NCBI GenBank assembly: GCA_943789025.1
Contig: CALSSN010000003.1
Span: 1-62,507 of the forward strand
Length of the DNA: 62,507 nt
Source: an uncultured Verrucomicrobiales bacterium
GTDB taxonomy: Bacteria > Verrucomicrobiota > Verrucomicrobiia > Verrucomicrobiales > DEV007
Reading direction: 5' to 3'
Below the pieces are notes generated by a model that was given only the letters and a program-made list of their open reading frames with translations, was not told where the DNA came from and ran no database searches. Shown in pieces: positions 26,026-35,597 of this stretch (positions are counted from its first letter, which is position 1; the number at the start of each line of letters is the position of its first letter). A program made the position numbers and the translations under genes.

Positions 26026-27405
26026 CTACTTTCTGCTAGAATACGCCACAAAACACTGCAGAAACCCTGGCGCAAAGTCCTCTGGTGACGCCTCTATCCA
26101 TTCCTCTACGCTCTCGAGCGAGAAAAACTCGCCACAGTCGACCTCGGCGGCAGGCAGGCGGATTTTTGACGGCTTGATTGTGGTCTCATAAACCTGAATG
26201 AACTCGTAGCCATTCGCTTCACTGGGGGGCAGTATTGCCACCCATGTGAGTTCCGCCCCAGCAATCCCGAGCTCTTCTTCCACTTCGCGGACAGCGGCGG
26301 CGGCGTAGCTTTCACCGGCATCGAGGTGGCCGGCTGCGCTACTGTCCCAACGAAGGGGCATGGTATCCTTGAGATGCGAGCGCTTCTGCAGAAACAGCTC
26401 ACCCTGACGATTGAAGGCGAAGATATGGACGGCACGGTGGGTCAACCCTTCAGCATGCACCTTCCCGCGTGTCTCCTGCCTGACAACTTTGTCCTCATCA
26501 TCGACCACATCGAAAACCTCATCCGCACGCTGGCCAACATCATCGTGCCCCGCACTGCTGCTCGCTTCGCCGCCTCCCTCGCCTAACCCATTACCATACT
26601 GCCGTGTCAGGGCGATCCACTGGTCGAGATCGAGTTCCTCGGCCCGGCAGCTTGGCGAAAACCCGAGACCCTCCGCCAGTTCTGTCCAGTCAGTATGCGG
26701 TGAATCCGGAAGGAGTTTTCTCAGTTGTTTCCGGCGCTGACTGAACCCCATCTTGATGAGCTGAGTGAAGCGCCTGCGGTCGAATACTGGCAGAAACCCA
26801 GGCGCCAGAGGTGCAAAGCGTACCACCGCTGAATCGATGGCTGGAACGGGAAAAAAGAGTTGGGGCGGAACGAGCTTGAGCTTCTCCACCTGCCATCGCT
26901 GGGCGTGTTGGAGGGTGAGAACGCCAAAATTTTTCGTTCCTGGACGAGCCACGAGCCTCTCTGCGACTTCTTTCTGGATCATGAGCACCGCCAATGTGAC
27001 CGGAGTTGGAGCATCGAGCAGCCTTCGCATAATCTCGCCGGCTGCCGAATAGGGAAGATTTCCAACAAATTTGACCACCTTTTCCTGGTAGAGCAGGCGA
27101 ACATCAAAATCGCAGGCATCGATGGCATGGACTTCGACCGTTGGATTGTCCGCGAACTCTCTCTTCAATCGATCTGCTAAGCGATAATCTTTCTCCACAA
27201 GAACAAGCCTACCGACTCGCCCTGCGAGGTGTCGGGTGAGCGCGCCCAAGCCAGGCCCGACCTCGATCACACAGTCCCTGGCTTGGGGGTCAAGCTGATC
27301 TACAATCCAGGCCGCCATGTTCGGGTCGGTAAGAAAATTCTGTCCGAGTTTCCGGCTCGGGTGAAAGTCCATGGCCTCGAGGGTTGTCCTCACGTTCCCG
27401 GTCAT
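26026..27405 (-). CDS. ksgA: KsgA 16S rRNA dimethyltransferase fused to a Nudix hydrolase
   Basis: The N-terminal 270 residues are a full KsgA, which dimethylates two adenines in the helix 45 loop of 16S rRNA late in 30S assembly. Visible motifs are QNFLTD (22-27), the SAM loop EVGPGLGAL (48-56) and the catalytic NLPY (116-119). A Gly/Ser-rich linker (271-293) leads to a Nudix domain (294-459) that opens with DEVFDVVDDEDKVV and has a complete Nudix box in GHLDAGESYAAAAVREVEEE at 359 onward. This Nudix part resembles the YfcD/isopentenyl-isomerase-like branch. No frameshift separates the two, so this is a genuine fusion. The start at 27405 is followed by a KsgA-like N-terminus. Confidence 0.92.
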   Translation of the reverse strand: MTGNVRTTLEAMDFHPSRKLGQNFLTDPNMAAWIVDQLDPQARDCVIEVGPGLGALTRHLAGRVGRLVLVEKDYRLADRLKREFADNPTVEVHAIDACDFDVRLLYQEKVVKFVGNLPYSAAGEIMRRLLDAPTPVTLAVLMIQKEVAERLVARPGTKNFGVLTLQHAQRWQVEKLKLVPPQLFFPVPAIDSAVVRFAPLAPGFLPVFDRRRFTQLIKMGFSQRRKQLRKLLPDSPHTDWTELAEGLGFSPSCRAEELDLDQWIALTRQYGNGLGEGGGEASSSAGHDDVGQRADEVFDVVDDEDKVVRQETRGKVHAEGLTHRAVHIFAFNRQGELFLQKRSHLKDTMPLRWDSSAAGHLDAGESYAAAAVREVEEELGIAGAELTWVAILPPSEANGYEFIQVYETTIKPSKIRLPAAEVDCGEFFSLESVEEWIEASPEDFAPGFLQCFVAYSSRK

Positions 27406-27460
27406 GCTGGCAGATACCTGTTGAAATTAAAATAGGCGAGTAGAAATCGGTGCAGAGCGC

Positions 27461-28894
27461 CTACTTCGGCTCGAGAGAAAACCCCTCTTTGTTATCGACA
27501 ACCGTCCATCCGGCCACTGCCAGCGCATCACGCAGTCGATCGGCTTCTCCCCAATTTTTAGCCTGTTTTGCCTCCCACCGTGCCTGAGCCAGAGCAGCAA
27601 TTTCCTCGGGAACCTCACTCGTGCTCAGCTCGGAGCTAACGGTCCCCGAATCAGGGACTACCAGTCCGAGGGATTCAAGCAGGAAACCAAGGCCGGCCAG
27701 GGTTTCTTTTTTTTCCTCATCCGTGAGGCTTTCCGGCTTCGTCTGCTTGATCGTCTTAAAAACCTGTCCCAGTGCACCTTGAGAATTAAGGTCGTGAAGA
27801 AGGACTTCCCACGCGTTCTGGAATGGACCCGGACCGGCACTTGGGAAGAGTTCTTTCTCGCCAAAGCTACCTCCACTGAGAGCCTCCACAAACCTCGCGA
27901 TCCGCCCGAGCGCTTCACGGGCAGCATCGAGACTTTGGAATGTGAAATTCAAAGGCTTCCGGTAGTGGCCGCCGATCAGGAGGTAGCGAAGTTCATTGGC
28001 GGTGTAGCCGCGCTCTTGGAGATCGGCCAACGTGTAAAGATTCCCAAAACTTTTACTCATTTTTCCTCCCTCGACGAGGAGGTGAGCATTGTGAAACCAA
28101 TGCCCCGCAAAGCTTCCAGATGTCGCGCAACAACTCTGGGCGATTTCATTCTCGTGGTGAGGGAACGCCAGATCGATCCCGCCCGCGTGCAGGTCGAAGC
28201 TTTCGCCAAGATACTCCAAAGCCATGGCACTGCATTCGAGGTGCCAGCCAGGCCTCCCCTCCCCCCACGGACTCTCCCAGTAGTTGTCGCCATCCTCCGG
28301 CTTCCGGGCCTTCCAGAGAGCGAAGTCGGCGAGCGACTCTTTTTCATATTCGTCAGCATCGTTGGCTGATGGTGCCGCGCCCGTACGCAGCTCCCGGGAG
28401 TCGAGCTGGGAAAGGCGTCCGTATTCAGGGAAAGAATCGACCTTGAAGTAGACCGAGCCGTCTTCTCCCTGGTAGGCATTTCCGCGGTCAATAAGCACTG
28501 CAATCATCCGTATCTGATGCGGGATATGCTCGACCGCGCTTGGTTCGATGTGGGGCTCGAGAAGATTGAGTGCCCGGCAATCAGCATGAAATCGCTCTTT
28601 CCAGAAGCTGGTGAACTCGGCCAATGATTTCCCTGCCACCTGCGAGTCCCGGATCGTCTTGTCATCGAGGTCGGTGATATTGCGAACGTGCCGTGTTTTG
28701 AGACCTGTGTGCTCCAGAGTGCGCCGCAGAAGGTCCTGGAGCACAAAAGCTCTGAAATTCCCGATATGGGCAGGTCCGTAGACAGTGGGACCGCAGCAGT
28801 AGAAGCGAAAGGTCTCACCGTCCGCAGGTCGGAGCGGGTGGATTTCGCGGGTGAAGGAATCAAAGAGTCTGAGTTGTTCTGCCTGTGGTGCCAT
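27461..28894 (-). CDS. cysS: Cysteinyl-tRNA synthetase
   Basis: Class I synthetase that charges tRNA-Cys. The start at 28894 ([14 protein letters not shown]) gives 477 residues; ATG 28915 is an alternative. The open frame to 28972 overlaps the divergent MFS gene. The first zinc ligand Cys is in [20 protein letters not shown], which also holds the HIGN motif. Further zinc ligands are in [10 protein letters not shown] and HHENE, and the KMSKSFGN loop is intact. The C-terminal anticodon-binding region is complete (ending GFSLEPK). It lies about 55 bp upstream of the ksgA fusion on the same strand and is probably co-transcribed. Confidence 0.96.
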   Translation of the reverse strand: MAPQAEQLRLFDSFTREIHPLRPADGETFRFYCCGPTVYGPAHIGNFRAFVLQDLLRRTLEHTGLKTRHVRNITDLDDKTIRDSQVAGKSLAEFTSFWKERFHADCRALNLLEPHIEPSAVEHIPHQIRMIAVLIDRGNAYQGEDGSVYFKVDSFPEYGRLSQLDSRELRTGAAPSANDADEYEKESLADFALWKARKPEDGDNYWESPWGEGRPGWHLECSAMALEYLGESFDLHAGGIDLAFPHHENEIAQSCCATSGSFAGHWFHNAHLLVEGGKMSKSFGNLYTLADLQERGYTANELRYLLIGGHYRKPLNFTFQSLDAAREALGRIARFVEALSGGSFGEKELFPSAGPGPFQNAWEVLLHDLNSQGALGQVFKTIKQTKPESLTDEEKKETLAGLGFLLESLGLVVPDSGTVSSELSTSEVPEEIAALAQARWEAKQAKNWGEADRLRDALAVAGWTVVDNKEGFSLEPK

Positions 28895-28932
28895 GGGAGC
28901 TGCTGAGCCTATCATGTCCTCTCGTCTCGCGG

Positions 28933-30303
28933 ATGCAACCGCACGCTTGCGCTTGGAGCCTTTATAGCGCACCTCCCACGGTGCACGAGAACGTCTGGCG
29001 CTTCATTCTCTTCAGGGTCCTTTTCAACTGTCGGTTCTACTACCCGGTTTACGCCATTCTTTTTATGGATTTCGGACTTTCTGTACGGGAGTTCGCTATT
29101 CTTAATGCCGCCTGGGCGGTGACCATTGTTGTCCTCGAGGTACCCTCTGGAGCGGTGGCCGACATCGTGGGAAGGCGCGCCTTGGTCATCCTCTCTGCCA
29201 TTCTCATGTGCCTTGAGCTTCTGGTTCTTCTCTGGACACCTGTAGGCGGTGGAGCGGTGGTTTTCTGGGCCTTTCTCCTCAATCGGATTCTTGGAGGAAT
29301 GTCCGAGGCGGCAAGCAGTGGTGCGGACGAGGCTCTGGCGTATGACTCGCTCCCGAAGGATGGGCGGGATGAGGCCTGGGCGAGGGTACAGTCGCGGCTG
29401 CTTCGGGTCCAACCTCTCGGGTTCATGATCACCGGACTCCTCGGAGCGCTGGTTTACGATGGCGAGCAACTCGGAAAACTGCTCGGAATGGCAGGAATAA
29501 ATCTGAAGATTCCTCAAGAAGTGGCGATGAAACTTCCGCTCGTTCTCACTCTCGGCCTCGCCCTCGCTGCGGCCGTGGTAGCGGTGGGAATGAAAGAATC
29601 ACAAGGGACAAAGAACACCCGTCATGCCCTGTCTTTTCGTGCAACCTGTGGCGACGCATTCCGCCGCATGCTGGAGGCAGGGATCTGGATCTGGCGTAGC
29701 GCCTGGCCGATGATTCTTATTCTCACCGGCCTCGTCTTCGACAGCATGGTGCGCCTCTATTACACAGTAGCGGCAAGCTACTATCGGCTGCTTGAGATTC
29801 CAGAAGCCTACTTCGGCGTGATCGGGGTGGCCTCCCTCGGGGTTGCTTTCAGCACCTCGTGGATCGTGGAGCGCATGGTCAAGGTCAACCGCCCAAGGGT
29901 AAATTTTGCCATCGTAGCCCTCCTAACTCTGGCAGGAGTAACCTCTCTGGCATTCCCCATCCCCTACTGGGGGTTTGTTTTTGTCCTGCCCCTGGTTCTT
30001 GCCATACGGATGGCCCATTTTTTTATTTCCAGCTACTTGAACTCTGTGACCGACTCGAAAAATCGCGCCACTGTCTTGAGTTTCCGGGGCTTGGCTCTCA
30101 ATGCCGGCTACGGACTGGTCACTCTTCTCTACGGTCTGCAATCGTGGTGGATCGCCCGAAGAGGCGGATTCGATACTACGAAGTCTACAGAAAATGCTGA
30201 GGTATTCGCCGAGTCACTCACCTGGTGGCCCGGGTATTTTCTTGTCACTCTGGTGCTTCTCGGGATCGCTGCTTTCTGCTTGCAACGAAGAAAGCAGTCG
30301 TAA
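28933..30303 (+). CDS. MFS transporter
   Basis: A 456-residue secondary transporter with about twelve transmembrane helices. The loop between helices 2 and 3 reads EVPSGAVADIVGRRALVI, a good major facilitator signature (the GxLaDrxGrr type). A short cytoplasmic loop lies in the middle near residue 220. No substrate is suggested by sequence or neighbours. The start at 28933 leaves 38 bp to the divergent cysS start; an earlier GTG at 28885 would overlap cysS. The ATP-grasp gene follows about 140 bp downstream. Confidence 0.85.
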   Translation: MQPHACAWSLYSAPPTVHENVWRFILFRVLFNCRFYYPVYAILFMDFGLSVREFAILNAAWAVTIVVLEVPSGAVADIVGRRALVILSAILMCLELLVLLWTPVGGGAVVFWAFLLNRILGGMSEAASSGADEALAYDSLPKDGRDEAWARVQSRLLRVQPLGFMITGLLGALVYDGEQLGKLLGMAGINLKIPQEVAMKLPLVLTLGLALAAAVVAVGMKESQGTKNTRHALSFRATCGDAFRRMLEAGIWIWRSAWPMILILTGLVFDSMVRLYYTVAASYYRLLEIPEAYFGVIGVASLGVAFSTSWIVERMVKVNRPRVNFAIVALLTLAGVTSLAFPIPYWGFVFVLPLVLAIRMAHFFISSYLNSVTDSKNRATVLSFRGLALNAGYGLVTLLYGLQSWWIARRGGFDTTKSTENAEVFAESLTWWPGYFLVTLVLLGIAAFCLQRRKQS

Positions 30304-30444
30304 AAAAGCGCGGATCTTTTCGAGTCAGTCAGTCAATCAATCAAAAAACCGGCCCATCCCAACCGGGTCATTTTTCTCATGCTCACGCGATTATGATTGC
30401 TTGCCCCAGCGACCTCCACGAATCTCCGCAAAACCAACCTGCCC

Positions 30445-31644
30445 ATGCACATTGTCATCTTATCCCGTTCCCACGCCTGTTACTCGACCCGCCGTCTGGT
30501 TGAGGCAGCGAAGCTGCGTGGGCACGATGTTTCGGTCGAGGACACTCTCCGACTGACCATCGACTTGGCTCACGGGGATCCTGATCTCTACCAGAAGGGA
30601 AAACCTCTGAATATCCCTGACGCCATCCTGCCACGGATCGGCGCATCGATCACTAGCTACGGGACATCGGTGGTTCGCCAGTTCGAGCAAATGGAGGTCT
30701 ACACTCCAAACACGGCAACCGGAATCAGTAATTCTCGGGATAAGCTGCGTAGCCTCCAGATCCTCTCACGGCACGATATCGGGATTCCAACGACTGCCTT
30801 CGTCTATGATAAAAGAGACGTTCAAGATGCTTTGGAACGGGTTGGCGGGGCACCCGTGATCATCAAACTTCTGGAGGGCACGCAAGGGGTCGGCGTCATC
30901 CTCGCTGACAAGCCTGAAATCGCGAAGGCGATCGTGGAGACCCTCCACAGCACTCAGCAACAGGTGCTTTTGCAAAAATTCGTAGCAGAAAGCAAAGGCA
31001 AGGATGTGCGGGCCTTCGTGATTGGAGATCGGGTCGTGGCAGCCATCCGACGCACTGCCCAGGGCCAGGAATTCCGCAGCAATGTTCACCGAGGTGGAAA
31101 GGCAGAGGTTATCGACCTTGATCCTGTTTATACAAAAACTGCGATCCGGGCCGCACAGATCATGGGCCTGCGGGTTTGCGGAGTCGATATGCTGGAAGGT
31201 GCCGATGGTCCGCAGGTGATGGAAGTCAACTCCTCGCCCGGTCTCGAAGGGATCGAGGGCGCTACCGGACTGGATATAGCCGGCGCGATCATCGATCACA
31301 TCGCGGATCAGGTGAAGTTACCCGAGATCGATATCCGCCAGAGACTGACAGTGAGCCGTGGTTACGGAGTGGCTGATATCTTCATCCCTGAGGGCAGTCA
31401 TTTTATCGGCCAGACGATCGGAGCGACCGGCCTGCGGGAACAGGACGTAGTCATTCTGACACTACGGAGGGAGGCAGGCGTGATCTCGAATCCTCGAGCT
31501 GCAAGAGTCCTCCAGGCGAATGACAACCTGCTTTGTTACGGCAAGGTCGAAAACATGAAATCCCTGATGCCCGACCGGCCAAAACGGCAGCGAAAACTCA
31601 AGCCGTTGCCAACAACTCCGGTCACAGAGGGAACCACGGCATGA
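30445..31644 (+). CDS. RimK-like ATP-grasp ligase with C-terminal TrkA_C-like domain
   Basis: ATP-dependent carboxylate-amine ligase of the RimK family, which adds glutamate or similar residues to proteins or small molecules. From ATG 30445 it has 399 residues. The ATP-grasp fold spans about residues 1-285, with APVIIKLLEGTQGVGV, an LLQKFVAESKGKDVRAFV block and the metal site MEVNSSPGLEGIE. A further domain (about 295-380; SHFIGQTIGATGLREQDVVI) resembles TrkA_C/RCK_C, which binds ligands. The stop overlaps the start of the next gene by the ATGA arrangement, so the two are translationally coupled. The partner suggests the modification can be added and removed. Confidence 0.87.
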   Translation: MHIVILSRSHACYSTRRLVEAAKLRGHDVSVEDTLRLTIDLAHGDPDLYQKGKPLNIPDAILPRIGASITSYGTSVVRQFEQMEVYTPNTATGISNSRDKLRSLQILSRHDIGIPTTAFVYDKRDVQDALERVGGAPVIIKLLEGTQGVGVILADKPEIAKAIVETLHSTQQQVLLQKFVAESKGKDVRAFVIGDRVVAAIRRTAQGQEFRSNVHRGGKAEVIDLDPVYTKTAIRAAQIMGLRVCGVDMLEGADGPQVMEVNSSPGLEGIEGATGLDIAGAIIDHIADQVKLPEIDIRQRLTVSRGYGVADIFIPEGSHFIGQTIGATGLREQDVVILTLRREAGVISNPRAARVLQANDNLLCYGKVENMKSLMPDRPKRQRKLKPLPTTPVTEGTTA

Positions 31645-32729
31645 CTAAAACCACGAAAAAGAAATCCGTCGCTGCTTGGGGGAATCAGACGATCGAGCCC
31701 GGTCGTCGCAAACGTTTGAAGATTGAAATTAGCGAGAGCTTCAGCGGCTCACGGGTTCAGCTTCCTGTGATGGTCTGGCGTGGGCTCGAGGACGGCCCGG
31801 TTCTCGGGATCACCTCGGCCGTTCACGGCGACGAGATCAACGGGACCGGAGCCATCTTAAGAATCGTAGATGAAAAGCCTTTCGAATTGCGGCGCGGCAG
31901 CCTGATCATGGTACCGGTAGTCAATGTCCTCGGGTTCGAGCGTCACAGCCGCTACTCTCCGGATCGGCGGGACCTCAACCGAAGTTTTCCAGGCAGCGCA
32001 AACGGAAGCCTGACCGCAAGGCTGGCACGCCTCGTCTTCGAAGAAATCGTCGATCGCTGCGACTACCTCGTGGATCTACATACCGCGGCAGTCCGGAGAA
32101 CCAATTTTCCAAATGTCCGTGCAGATTACAACAATCCGGACTGCCATCGGCTGGCAAGCGTTTTCGGCTGTGAGGTCATTGTCGATGGCAAGGGGCCTGA
32201 GGGATCACTGCGGCGCACCGCAGTAGAGGCAGGATGCCCGGCGATCGTCATCGAAGCCGGTGAGGTCTGGAAAGTTGAACCCTCCGTGCAGGAACTGACA
32301 CTGCGGGGAATCACCAACGTTCTCGGCGAGCTTGGTATGGTTGACGACCTGGAAACCCCTGCGCCACACCAAGTGGTCGTCGAGGAAACGCGGTGGGTGC
32401 GAGCTGGAAATGGCGGTTTTCTCAAATTTCATGTAGCACCCGGCGACACTGTCTCCAAGGGTCAGACCCTGGCGACGAATACCGGCCTTCTCGGCGACTA
32501 CCACGAGGCGATCACCAGCGCACATGACGGACTCGTGCTCGGCATGACCACCATGCCCGCGGTCGGCCCAGGGGATCCGGTGGCGCAGATTGCACTGCCA
32601 CGCACTGCCAAGCAGATGCGTCAGGTCGAAGAAAGTATCAGCGACTTGGAAGAAGACACGATCGAAACTCAAGTCCGCGAGCACCTCGCTACCAATATTT
32701 CCGTGATTGAGATCGAGGAATCTCCTTGA
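31641..32729 (+). CDS. Succinylglutamate desuccinylase/aspartoacylase-family deacylase (M14-like)
   Basis: Zinc amidohydrolase-type protein. The ATG at 31641 overlaps the RimK-like stop and gives 362 residues. Zinc and catalytic motifs are visible: HGDEINGTG (first His and Glu), RYSPDRRDLNRSFPG, and DLHTAAVRR (second zinc His). The C-terminal 100 residues (KFHVAPGDTVSKGQTL, GDYHEAITSAHDG) resemble the biotinyl-lipoyl-like extension of this family. Coupling to a RimK-like ligase suggests it removes or trims the same amide-linked groups, which is inferred, not proven. It converges with the barrel gene 19 bp downstream. Confidence 0.85.
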   Translation: MTKTTKKKSVAAWGNQTIEPGRRKRLKIEISESFSGSRVQLPVMVWRGLEDGPVLGITSAVHGDEINGTGAILRIVDEKPFELRRGSLIMVPVVNVLGFERHSRYSPDRRDLNRSFPGSANGSLTARLARLVFEEIVDRCDYLVDLHTAAVRRTNFPNVRADYNNPDCHRLASVFGCEVIVDGKGPEGSLRRTAVEAGCPAIVIEAGEVWKVEPSVQELTLRGITNVLGELGMVDDLETPAPHQVVVEETRWVRAGNGGFLKFHVAPGDTVSKGQTLATNTGLLGDYHEAITSAHDGLVLGMTTMPAVGPGDPVAQIALPRTAKQMRQVEESISDLEEDTIETQVREHLATNISVIEIEESP

Positions 32730-32748
32730 AGCGACACAGACCCGTTGC

Positions 32749-33702
32749 TTAGAAGCGCAGGTTCATCCCGACGCGCAGAAAAGGCCCAGCATCGATGTCG
32801 TCCTCGAGGAGATCGAGATCCGAAGTCGTTTCGATATCGAGTTCCCGGGCGAAACTAACTCCGCCGCTGAGGTAGGCCCAAATCTGATCAGTAAAGCGTC
32901 GCTCCACTTTGAGGCCGACTCGCGCCGAAGAAACTTCGATATCACGATCTGGGCCAGCAGAATCTGCCTCGACATTCCAAGTCGGTGAGCTGTAACGACC
33001 GCTCAGTGAGACCATCCAGTTGTCACTTACTCGGTAATTGATACTGCTCATCGGCCCGAGTAGATAGATATCCCAGCGTGGACTTGGCCTCCAGGTCAAA
33101 GCAATCCCGGGGATGATTTGTTCTTCGCCAAAACCATCAGAATAATAGACTCCACCCAGGAGCCTGAATCCCGATCCAAAACTCCGCCCGAAACCAAGCG
33201 CTCCGGAGAATTCAAAACCCTCGTCACTGTTCAGATCGCCTGAGATCGCCGGCATCACCATGCCGCCGAAAATCCAGTCCTCCGAGTGGTCATAAAAAAT
33301 TGCGATCGGAAGACGGAGCGTATGAAGGCCCTCTTCGGTGAGAAGACCGGGGACCGACGTATCAAACTCGGTAAAACGGTATCCAAATATCGCCAAGAGA
33401 TGAAGATCGCCATAATTAAGCGGAAGAACAGGCGCCCAGAGTGAAGCATCCTGAGAACTCACTTCGCCTTCCTGCGACTCAAAATCCGCGTCGAAGTAGT
33501 AAAGATAGGATCCGGAAACCAATGGCAAACTGGGGAGCTCGGAGCCACTCTCCTGTCGACTGAATTTGAGATTCGGAACACCTACACGAAGCCCTAATTT
33601 CTTTCCATGAGCGGCATTGAGATCGGCCGCGATCGCGGTAGAGAGGAGACCAGGAAGCGCGAGGATAGCAGCGAGGGCGATCAGCTTTAAAAAAGAATGC
33701 AT
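32749..33702 (-). CDS. Predicted outer-membrane beta-barrel protein (DUF6268-like)
   Basis: A 317-residue exported protein: signal peptide with cleavage near STAIAA, then a run of alternating hydrophobic and polar strands typical of an outer-membrane barrel. The sequence is aromatic-rich and ends in VGMNLRF, the terminal Phe that marks porin-type barrels for BamA. Strand-like stretches such as GPFLRVGMNLRF and FRLLGGVYYS are evident. It resembles DUF6268 proteins (name by recollection). It is transcribed convergently with the deacylase gene and may act alone. Confidence 0.75.
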   Translation of the reverse strand: MHSFLKLIALAAILALPGLLSTAIAADLNAAHGKKLGLRVGVPNLKFSRQESGSELPSLPLVSGSYLYYFDADFESQEGEVSSQDASLWAPVLPLNYGDLHLLAIFGYRFTEFDTSVPGLLTEEGLHTLRLPIAIFYDHSEDWIFGGMVMPAISGDLNSDEGFEFSGALGFGRSFGSGFRLLGGVYYSDGFGEEQIIPGIALTWRPSPRWDIYLLGPMSSINYRVSDNWMVSLSGRYSSPTWNVEADSAGPDRDIEVSSARVGLKVERRFTDQIWAYLSGGVSFARELDIETTSDLDLLEDDIDAGPFLRVGMNLRF

Positions 33703-33894
33703 AATGATAAGGTGGAGACGAATGAGGAAATGGACATCTCCACTGACCGTCAGAAATCCTCTTTTTCAACTCCGTAGTTTTTTCGGCAGACAAACTACCC
33801 AAAATACGGATCGAATGAAACATCCCGAGTGATGAGACCTGGATCACTTGAACGATCTCGGAATGGGGGCTAAAAAACTGCATTTGTGCGTCTC

Positions 33895-34497
33895 ATGATC
33901 TCTGCATTCAAAATTTCCAGCGCAGTAAAACTTTTTCACTTCTGGGCGATGCTCTCTCTGGGATGTTGGGCCACACTCTTTGCCCAGGGTGAAGGAGGCG
34001 ACGCCATAGGCTACAAGCTTCCGGAAATTCGACATTCGACTTTCAGTAAAAATCTCGGGTTAATGCGCATGGAACGCGAAGATATCGCCAATCAACTGGC
34101 CGGATTTGTTGCCAACGAGCTTGCCCAAAAAGTAGTCGACGGCGATCGATTCAGTATTCATCTGGCCGAGAAACTACTTGGGCTCGCACTTCATTTGAAT
34201 CCTAGAAACAGAATCGCCGTGGCCACCAACTTCCAACTCGCACAAGGAATTGTCCCTCATCATGTGCCAGTCGACTACCAGCCCGCGACCCTTTCTGACC
34301 TCTTCCTCAAGCGCTCCGAACTTCTCGAAAAACAGGAGGGCGAAGAAAATGCCTACCTTGCAGCAACCCTGCTCTTTGCCGCTATGGAGACCAACCCCAA
34401 AAACAGTGAAGCCGTTTTTCGTTACGCAATGCAGCGCCGGGAGGGCCTCAAGATTGACTGGGGACGCATCTTGCAGAACGGAGGCTCAAATCGCTAA
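33895..34497 (+). CDS. Exported hypothetical protein
   Basis: Starting at ATG 33895 gives 200 residues with a signal peptide (cleavage near LFAQ-GEG); a GTG at 33886 adds three residues. The mature part is helical, with two TPR-like segments (LAEKLLGLALHLNPRN and YLAATLLFAAMETNPKN) separated by about 70 residues, each ending in a conserved Asn-Pro. It could be a small tetratricopeptide-type scaffold. It is followed 7 bp later by folA and may be co-transcribed. Not otherwise recognised. Confidence 0.6.
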   Translation: MISAFKISSAVKLFHFWAMLSLGCWATLFAQGEGGDAIGYKLPEIRHSTFSKNLGLMRMEREDIANQLAGFVANELAQKVVDGDRFSIHLAEKLLGLALHLNPRNRIAVATNFQLAQGIVPHHVPVDYQPATLSDLFLKRSELLEKQEGEENAYLAATLLFAAMETNPKNSEAVFRYAMQRREGLKIDWGRILQNGGSNR

Positions 34498-34504
34498 ACC
34501 CGAC

Positions 34505-35023
34505 ATGGAGATCACCTTGGTGGCAGCAATGGATCAAAGGCGCGTGATCGGCCGAACTTCTGGCGGCGGGATTCCTTGGAAGCTCCCCGTCGAGGCCGCC
34601 CTTTTCCGGGATTACTGCCGTGGAAAAGTCGTGCTCGTAGGACGAGTAACGTATCTCGAGATGATAGGATGGTTCGAGCGAGTCGGCGCCCACCCCCTGG
34701 TCCTGAGCACTAAAAAGCTTTCTGAAAGAATCTGCACTATCGGGCATCCCGCAGAGATCCCAGAGGCTGCTTACGCGATCCATCCCGACTGCCGAGAAGT
34801 CGTGGTTGCCGGCGGGGGTAGGACCTACGCAGCGACCCTTTCCATGGCGACTAGAATGCTGCTTACCGAAGTGCGTGGAAGCTTTCAAGGGGATGTCAAT
34901 TTTCCCGAATTTGAGGAACAAGACTGGACAGTTGTCCGAAAAACCCACTACCCAAGGAACCTTGAGAACTCCTCTGGTTTTACAGTGATAGAGAGAGTGC
35001 GCTCTCTTCACTCACCGCACTGA
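34505..35023 (+). CDS. folA: Dihydrofolate reductase
   Basis: NADPH-dependent reduction of dihydrofolate. From ATG 34505 the product is 172 residues, a normal length. The start MEITLVAAMDQRRVIG is typical, the substrate region reads GGGIPWKLPVEAALFRD with Glu30 in the place of the catalytic acid, and the NADPH-binding VVAGGGRTYAATL block is present. The open frame upstream to 34250 is antisense-like noise over the preceding gene. Spacing to the exported protein (7 bp) suggests one transcript. Confidence 0.88.
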   Translation: MEITLVAAMDQRRVIGRTSGGGIPWKLPVEAALFRDYCRGKVVLVGRVTYLEMIGWFERVGAHPLVLSTKKLSERICTIGHPAEIPEAAYAIHPDCREVVVAGGGRTYAATLSMATRMLLTEVRGSFQGDVNFPEFEEQDWTVVRKTHYPRNLENSSGFTVIERVRSLHSPH

Positions 35024-35119
35024 CATAGTCGAAGGCTTGCCTCCTTAGTCAGCGAAGAAAGGGATTTCAGGGAAGGGAATTCGTTTCTGGACTAGAGAGC
35101 AACCGAACCTATCATCGTT

Positions 35120-35509
35120 ATGATGGAAAAATCTGAAAGCGCATGGAAGGAAAAACTGACCCCTGAGCAATTTGAGGTGACCAGGCGACAAGGGACTGAG
35201 GCGCCTTTCAGCGGGTGTTTTTACGGCCACAAGGAACAAGGTGTTTACTCCTGCATCTGTTGCGAATCAGAACTCTTTCGCTCCCAGGCCAAATACGATT
35301 CCGGGAGCGGGTGGCCGAGCTACTGGAAGCCGATCTCGCCAGAGGCAATCAGCGAGCTTGAGGATCTCTCCCATGGAGTGAGTCGCACAGAAGTCATCTG
35401 CAGTGGCTGCCAAGCACACCTCGGTCACGTGTTCCCTGATGGCCCGGAGCCTACCGGTCTCCGCTACTGCATCAACTCGGCAGCACTCGATTTTTCTCCC
35501 GAAGCGTAG
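35120..35509 (+). CDS. msrB: Peptide methionine (R)-S-oxide reductase
   Basis: Repairs methionine-R-sulfoxide in proteins. The 129-residue product has the catalytic Cys117 in LRYCINSAALDF and the structural zinc pairs Cys45/Cys48 and Cys94/Cys97. The conserved SGSGWPSYW segment has Ser at the place where many MsrB proteins carry the resolving cysteine, so this enzyme likely recycles through another route. The start could be Met1 or Met2. It is convergent with plsC and about 95 bp downstream of folA. Confidence 0.94.
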   Translation: MMEKSESAWKEKLTPEQFEVTRRQGTEAPFSGCFYGHKEQGVYSCICCESELFRSQAKYDSGSGWPSYWKPISPEAISELEDLSHGVSRTEVICSGCQAHLGHVFPDGPEPTGLRYCINSAALDFSPEA

Positions 35510-35597
35510 CAACCAGCCATCCAGAAGATTAAATCATGAAGGTGACGGGAATCCGGAGTCTTGAGCAACCACCCACACCACCTCGCCATTCACCCCA

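Noticed and set aside
25850..26191. Plus-strand frame of 112 codons
   Set aside because: It overlaps the ksgA-Nudix 3' end in antisense and has no family-like segment.
26326..26586. Open frame antisense to the Nudix region
   Set aside because: The opposite strand carries a motif-complete Nudix domain; this frame is a shadow.
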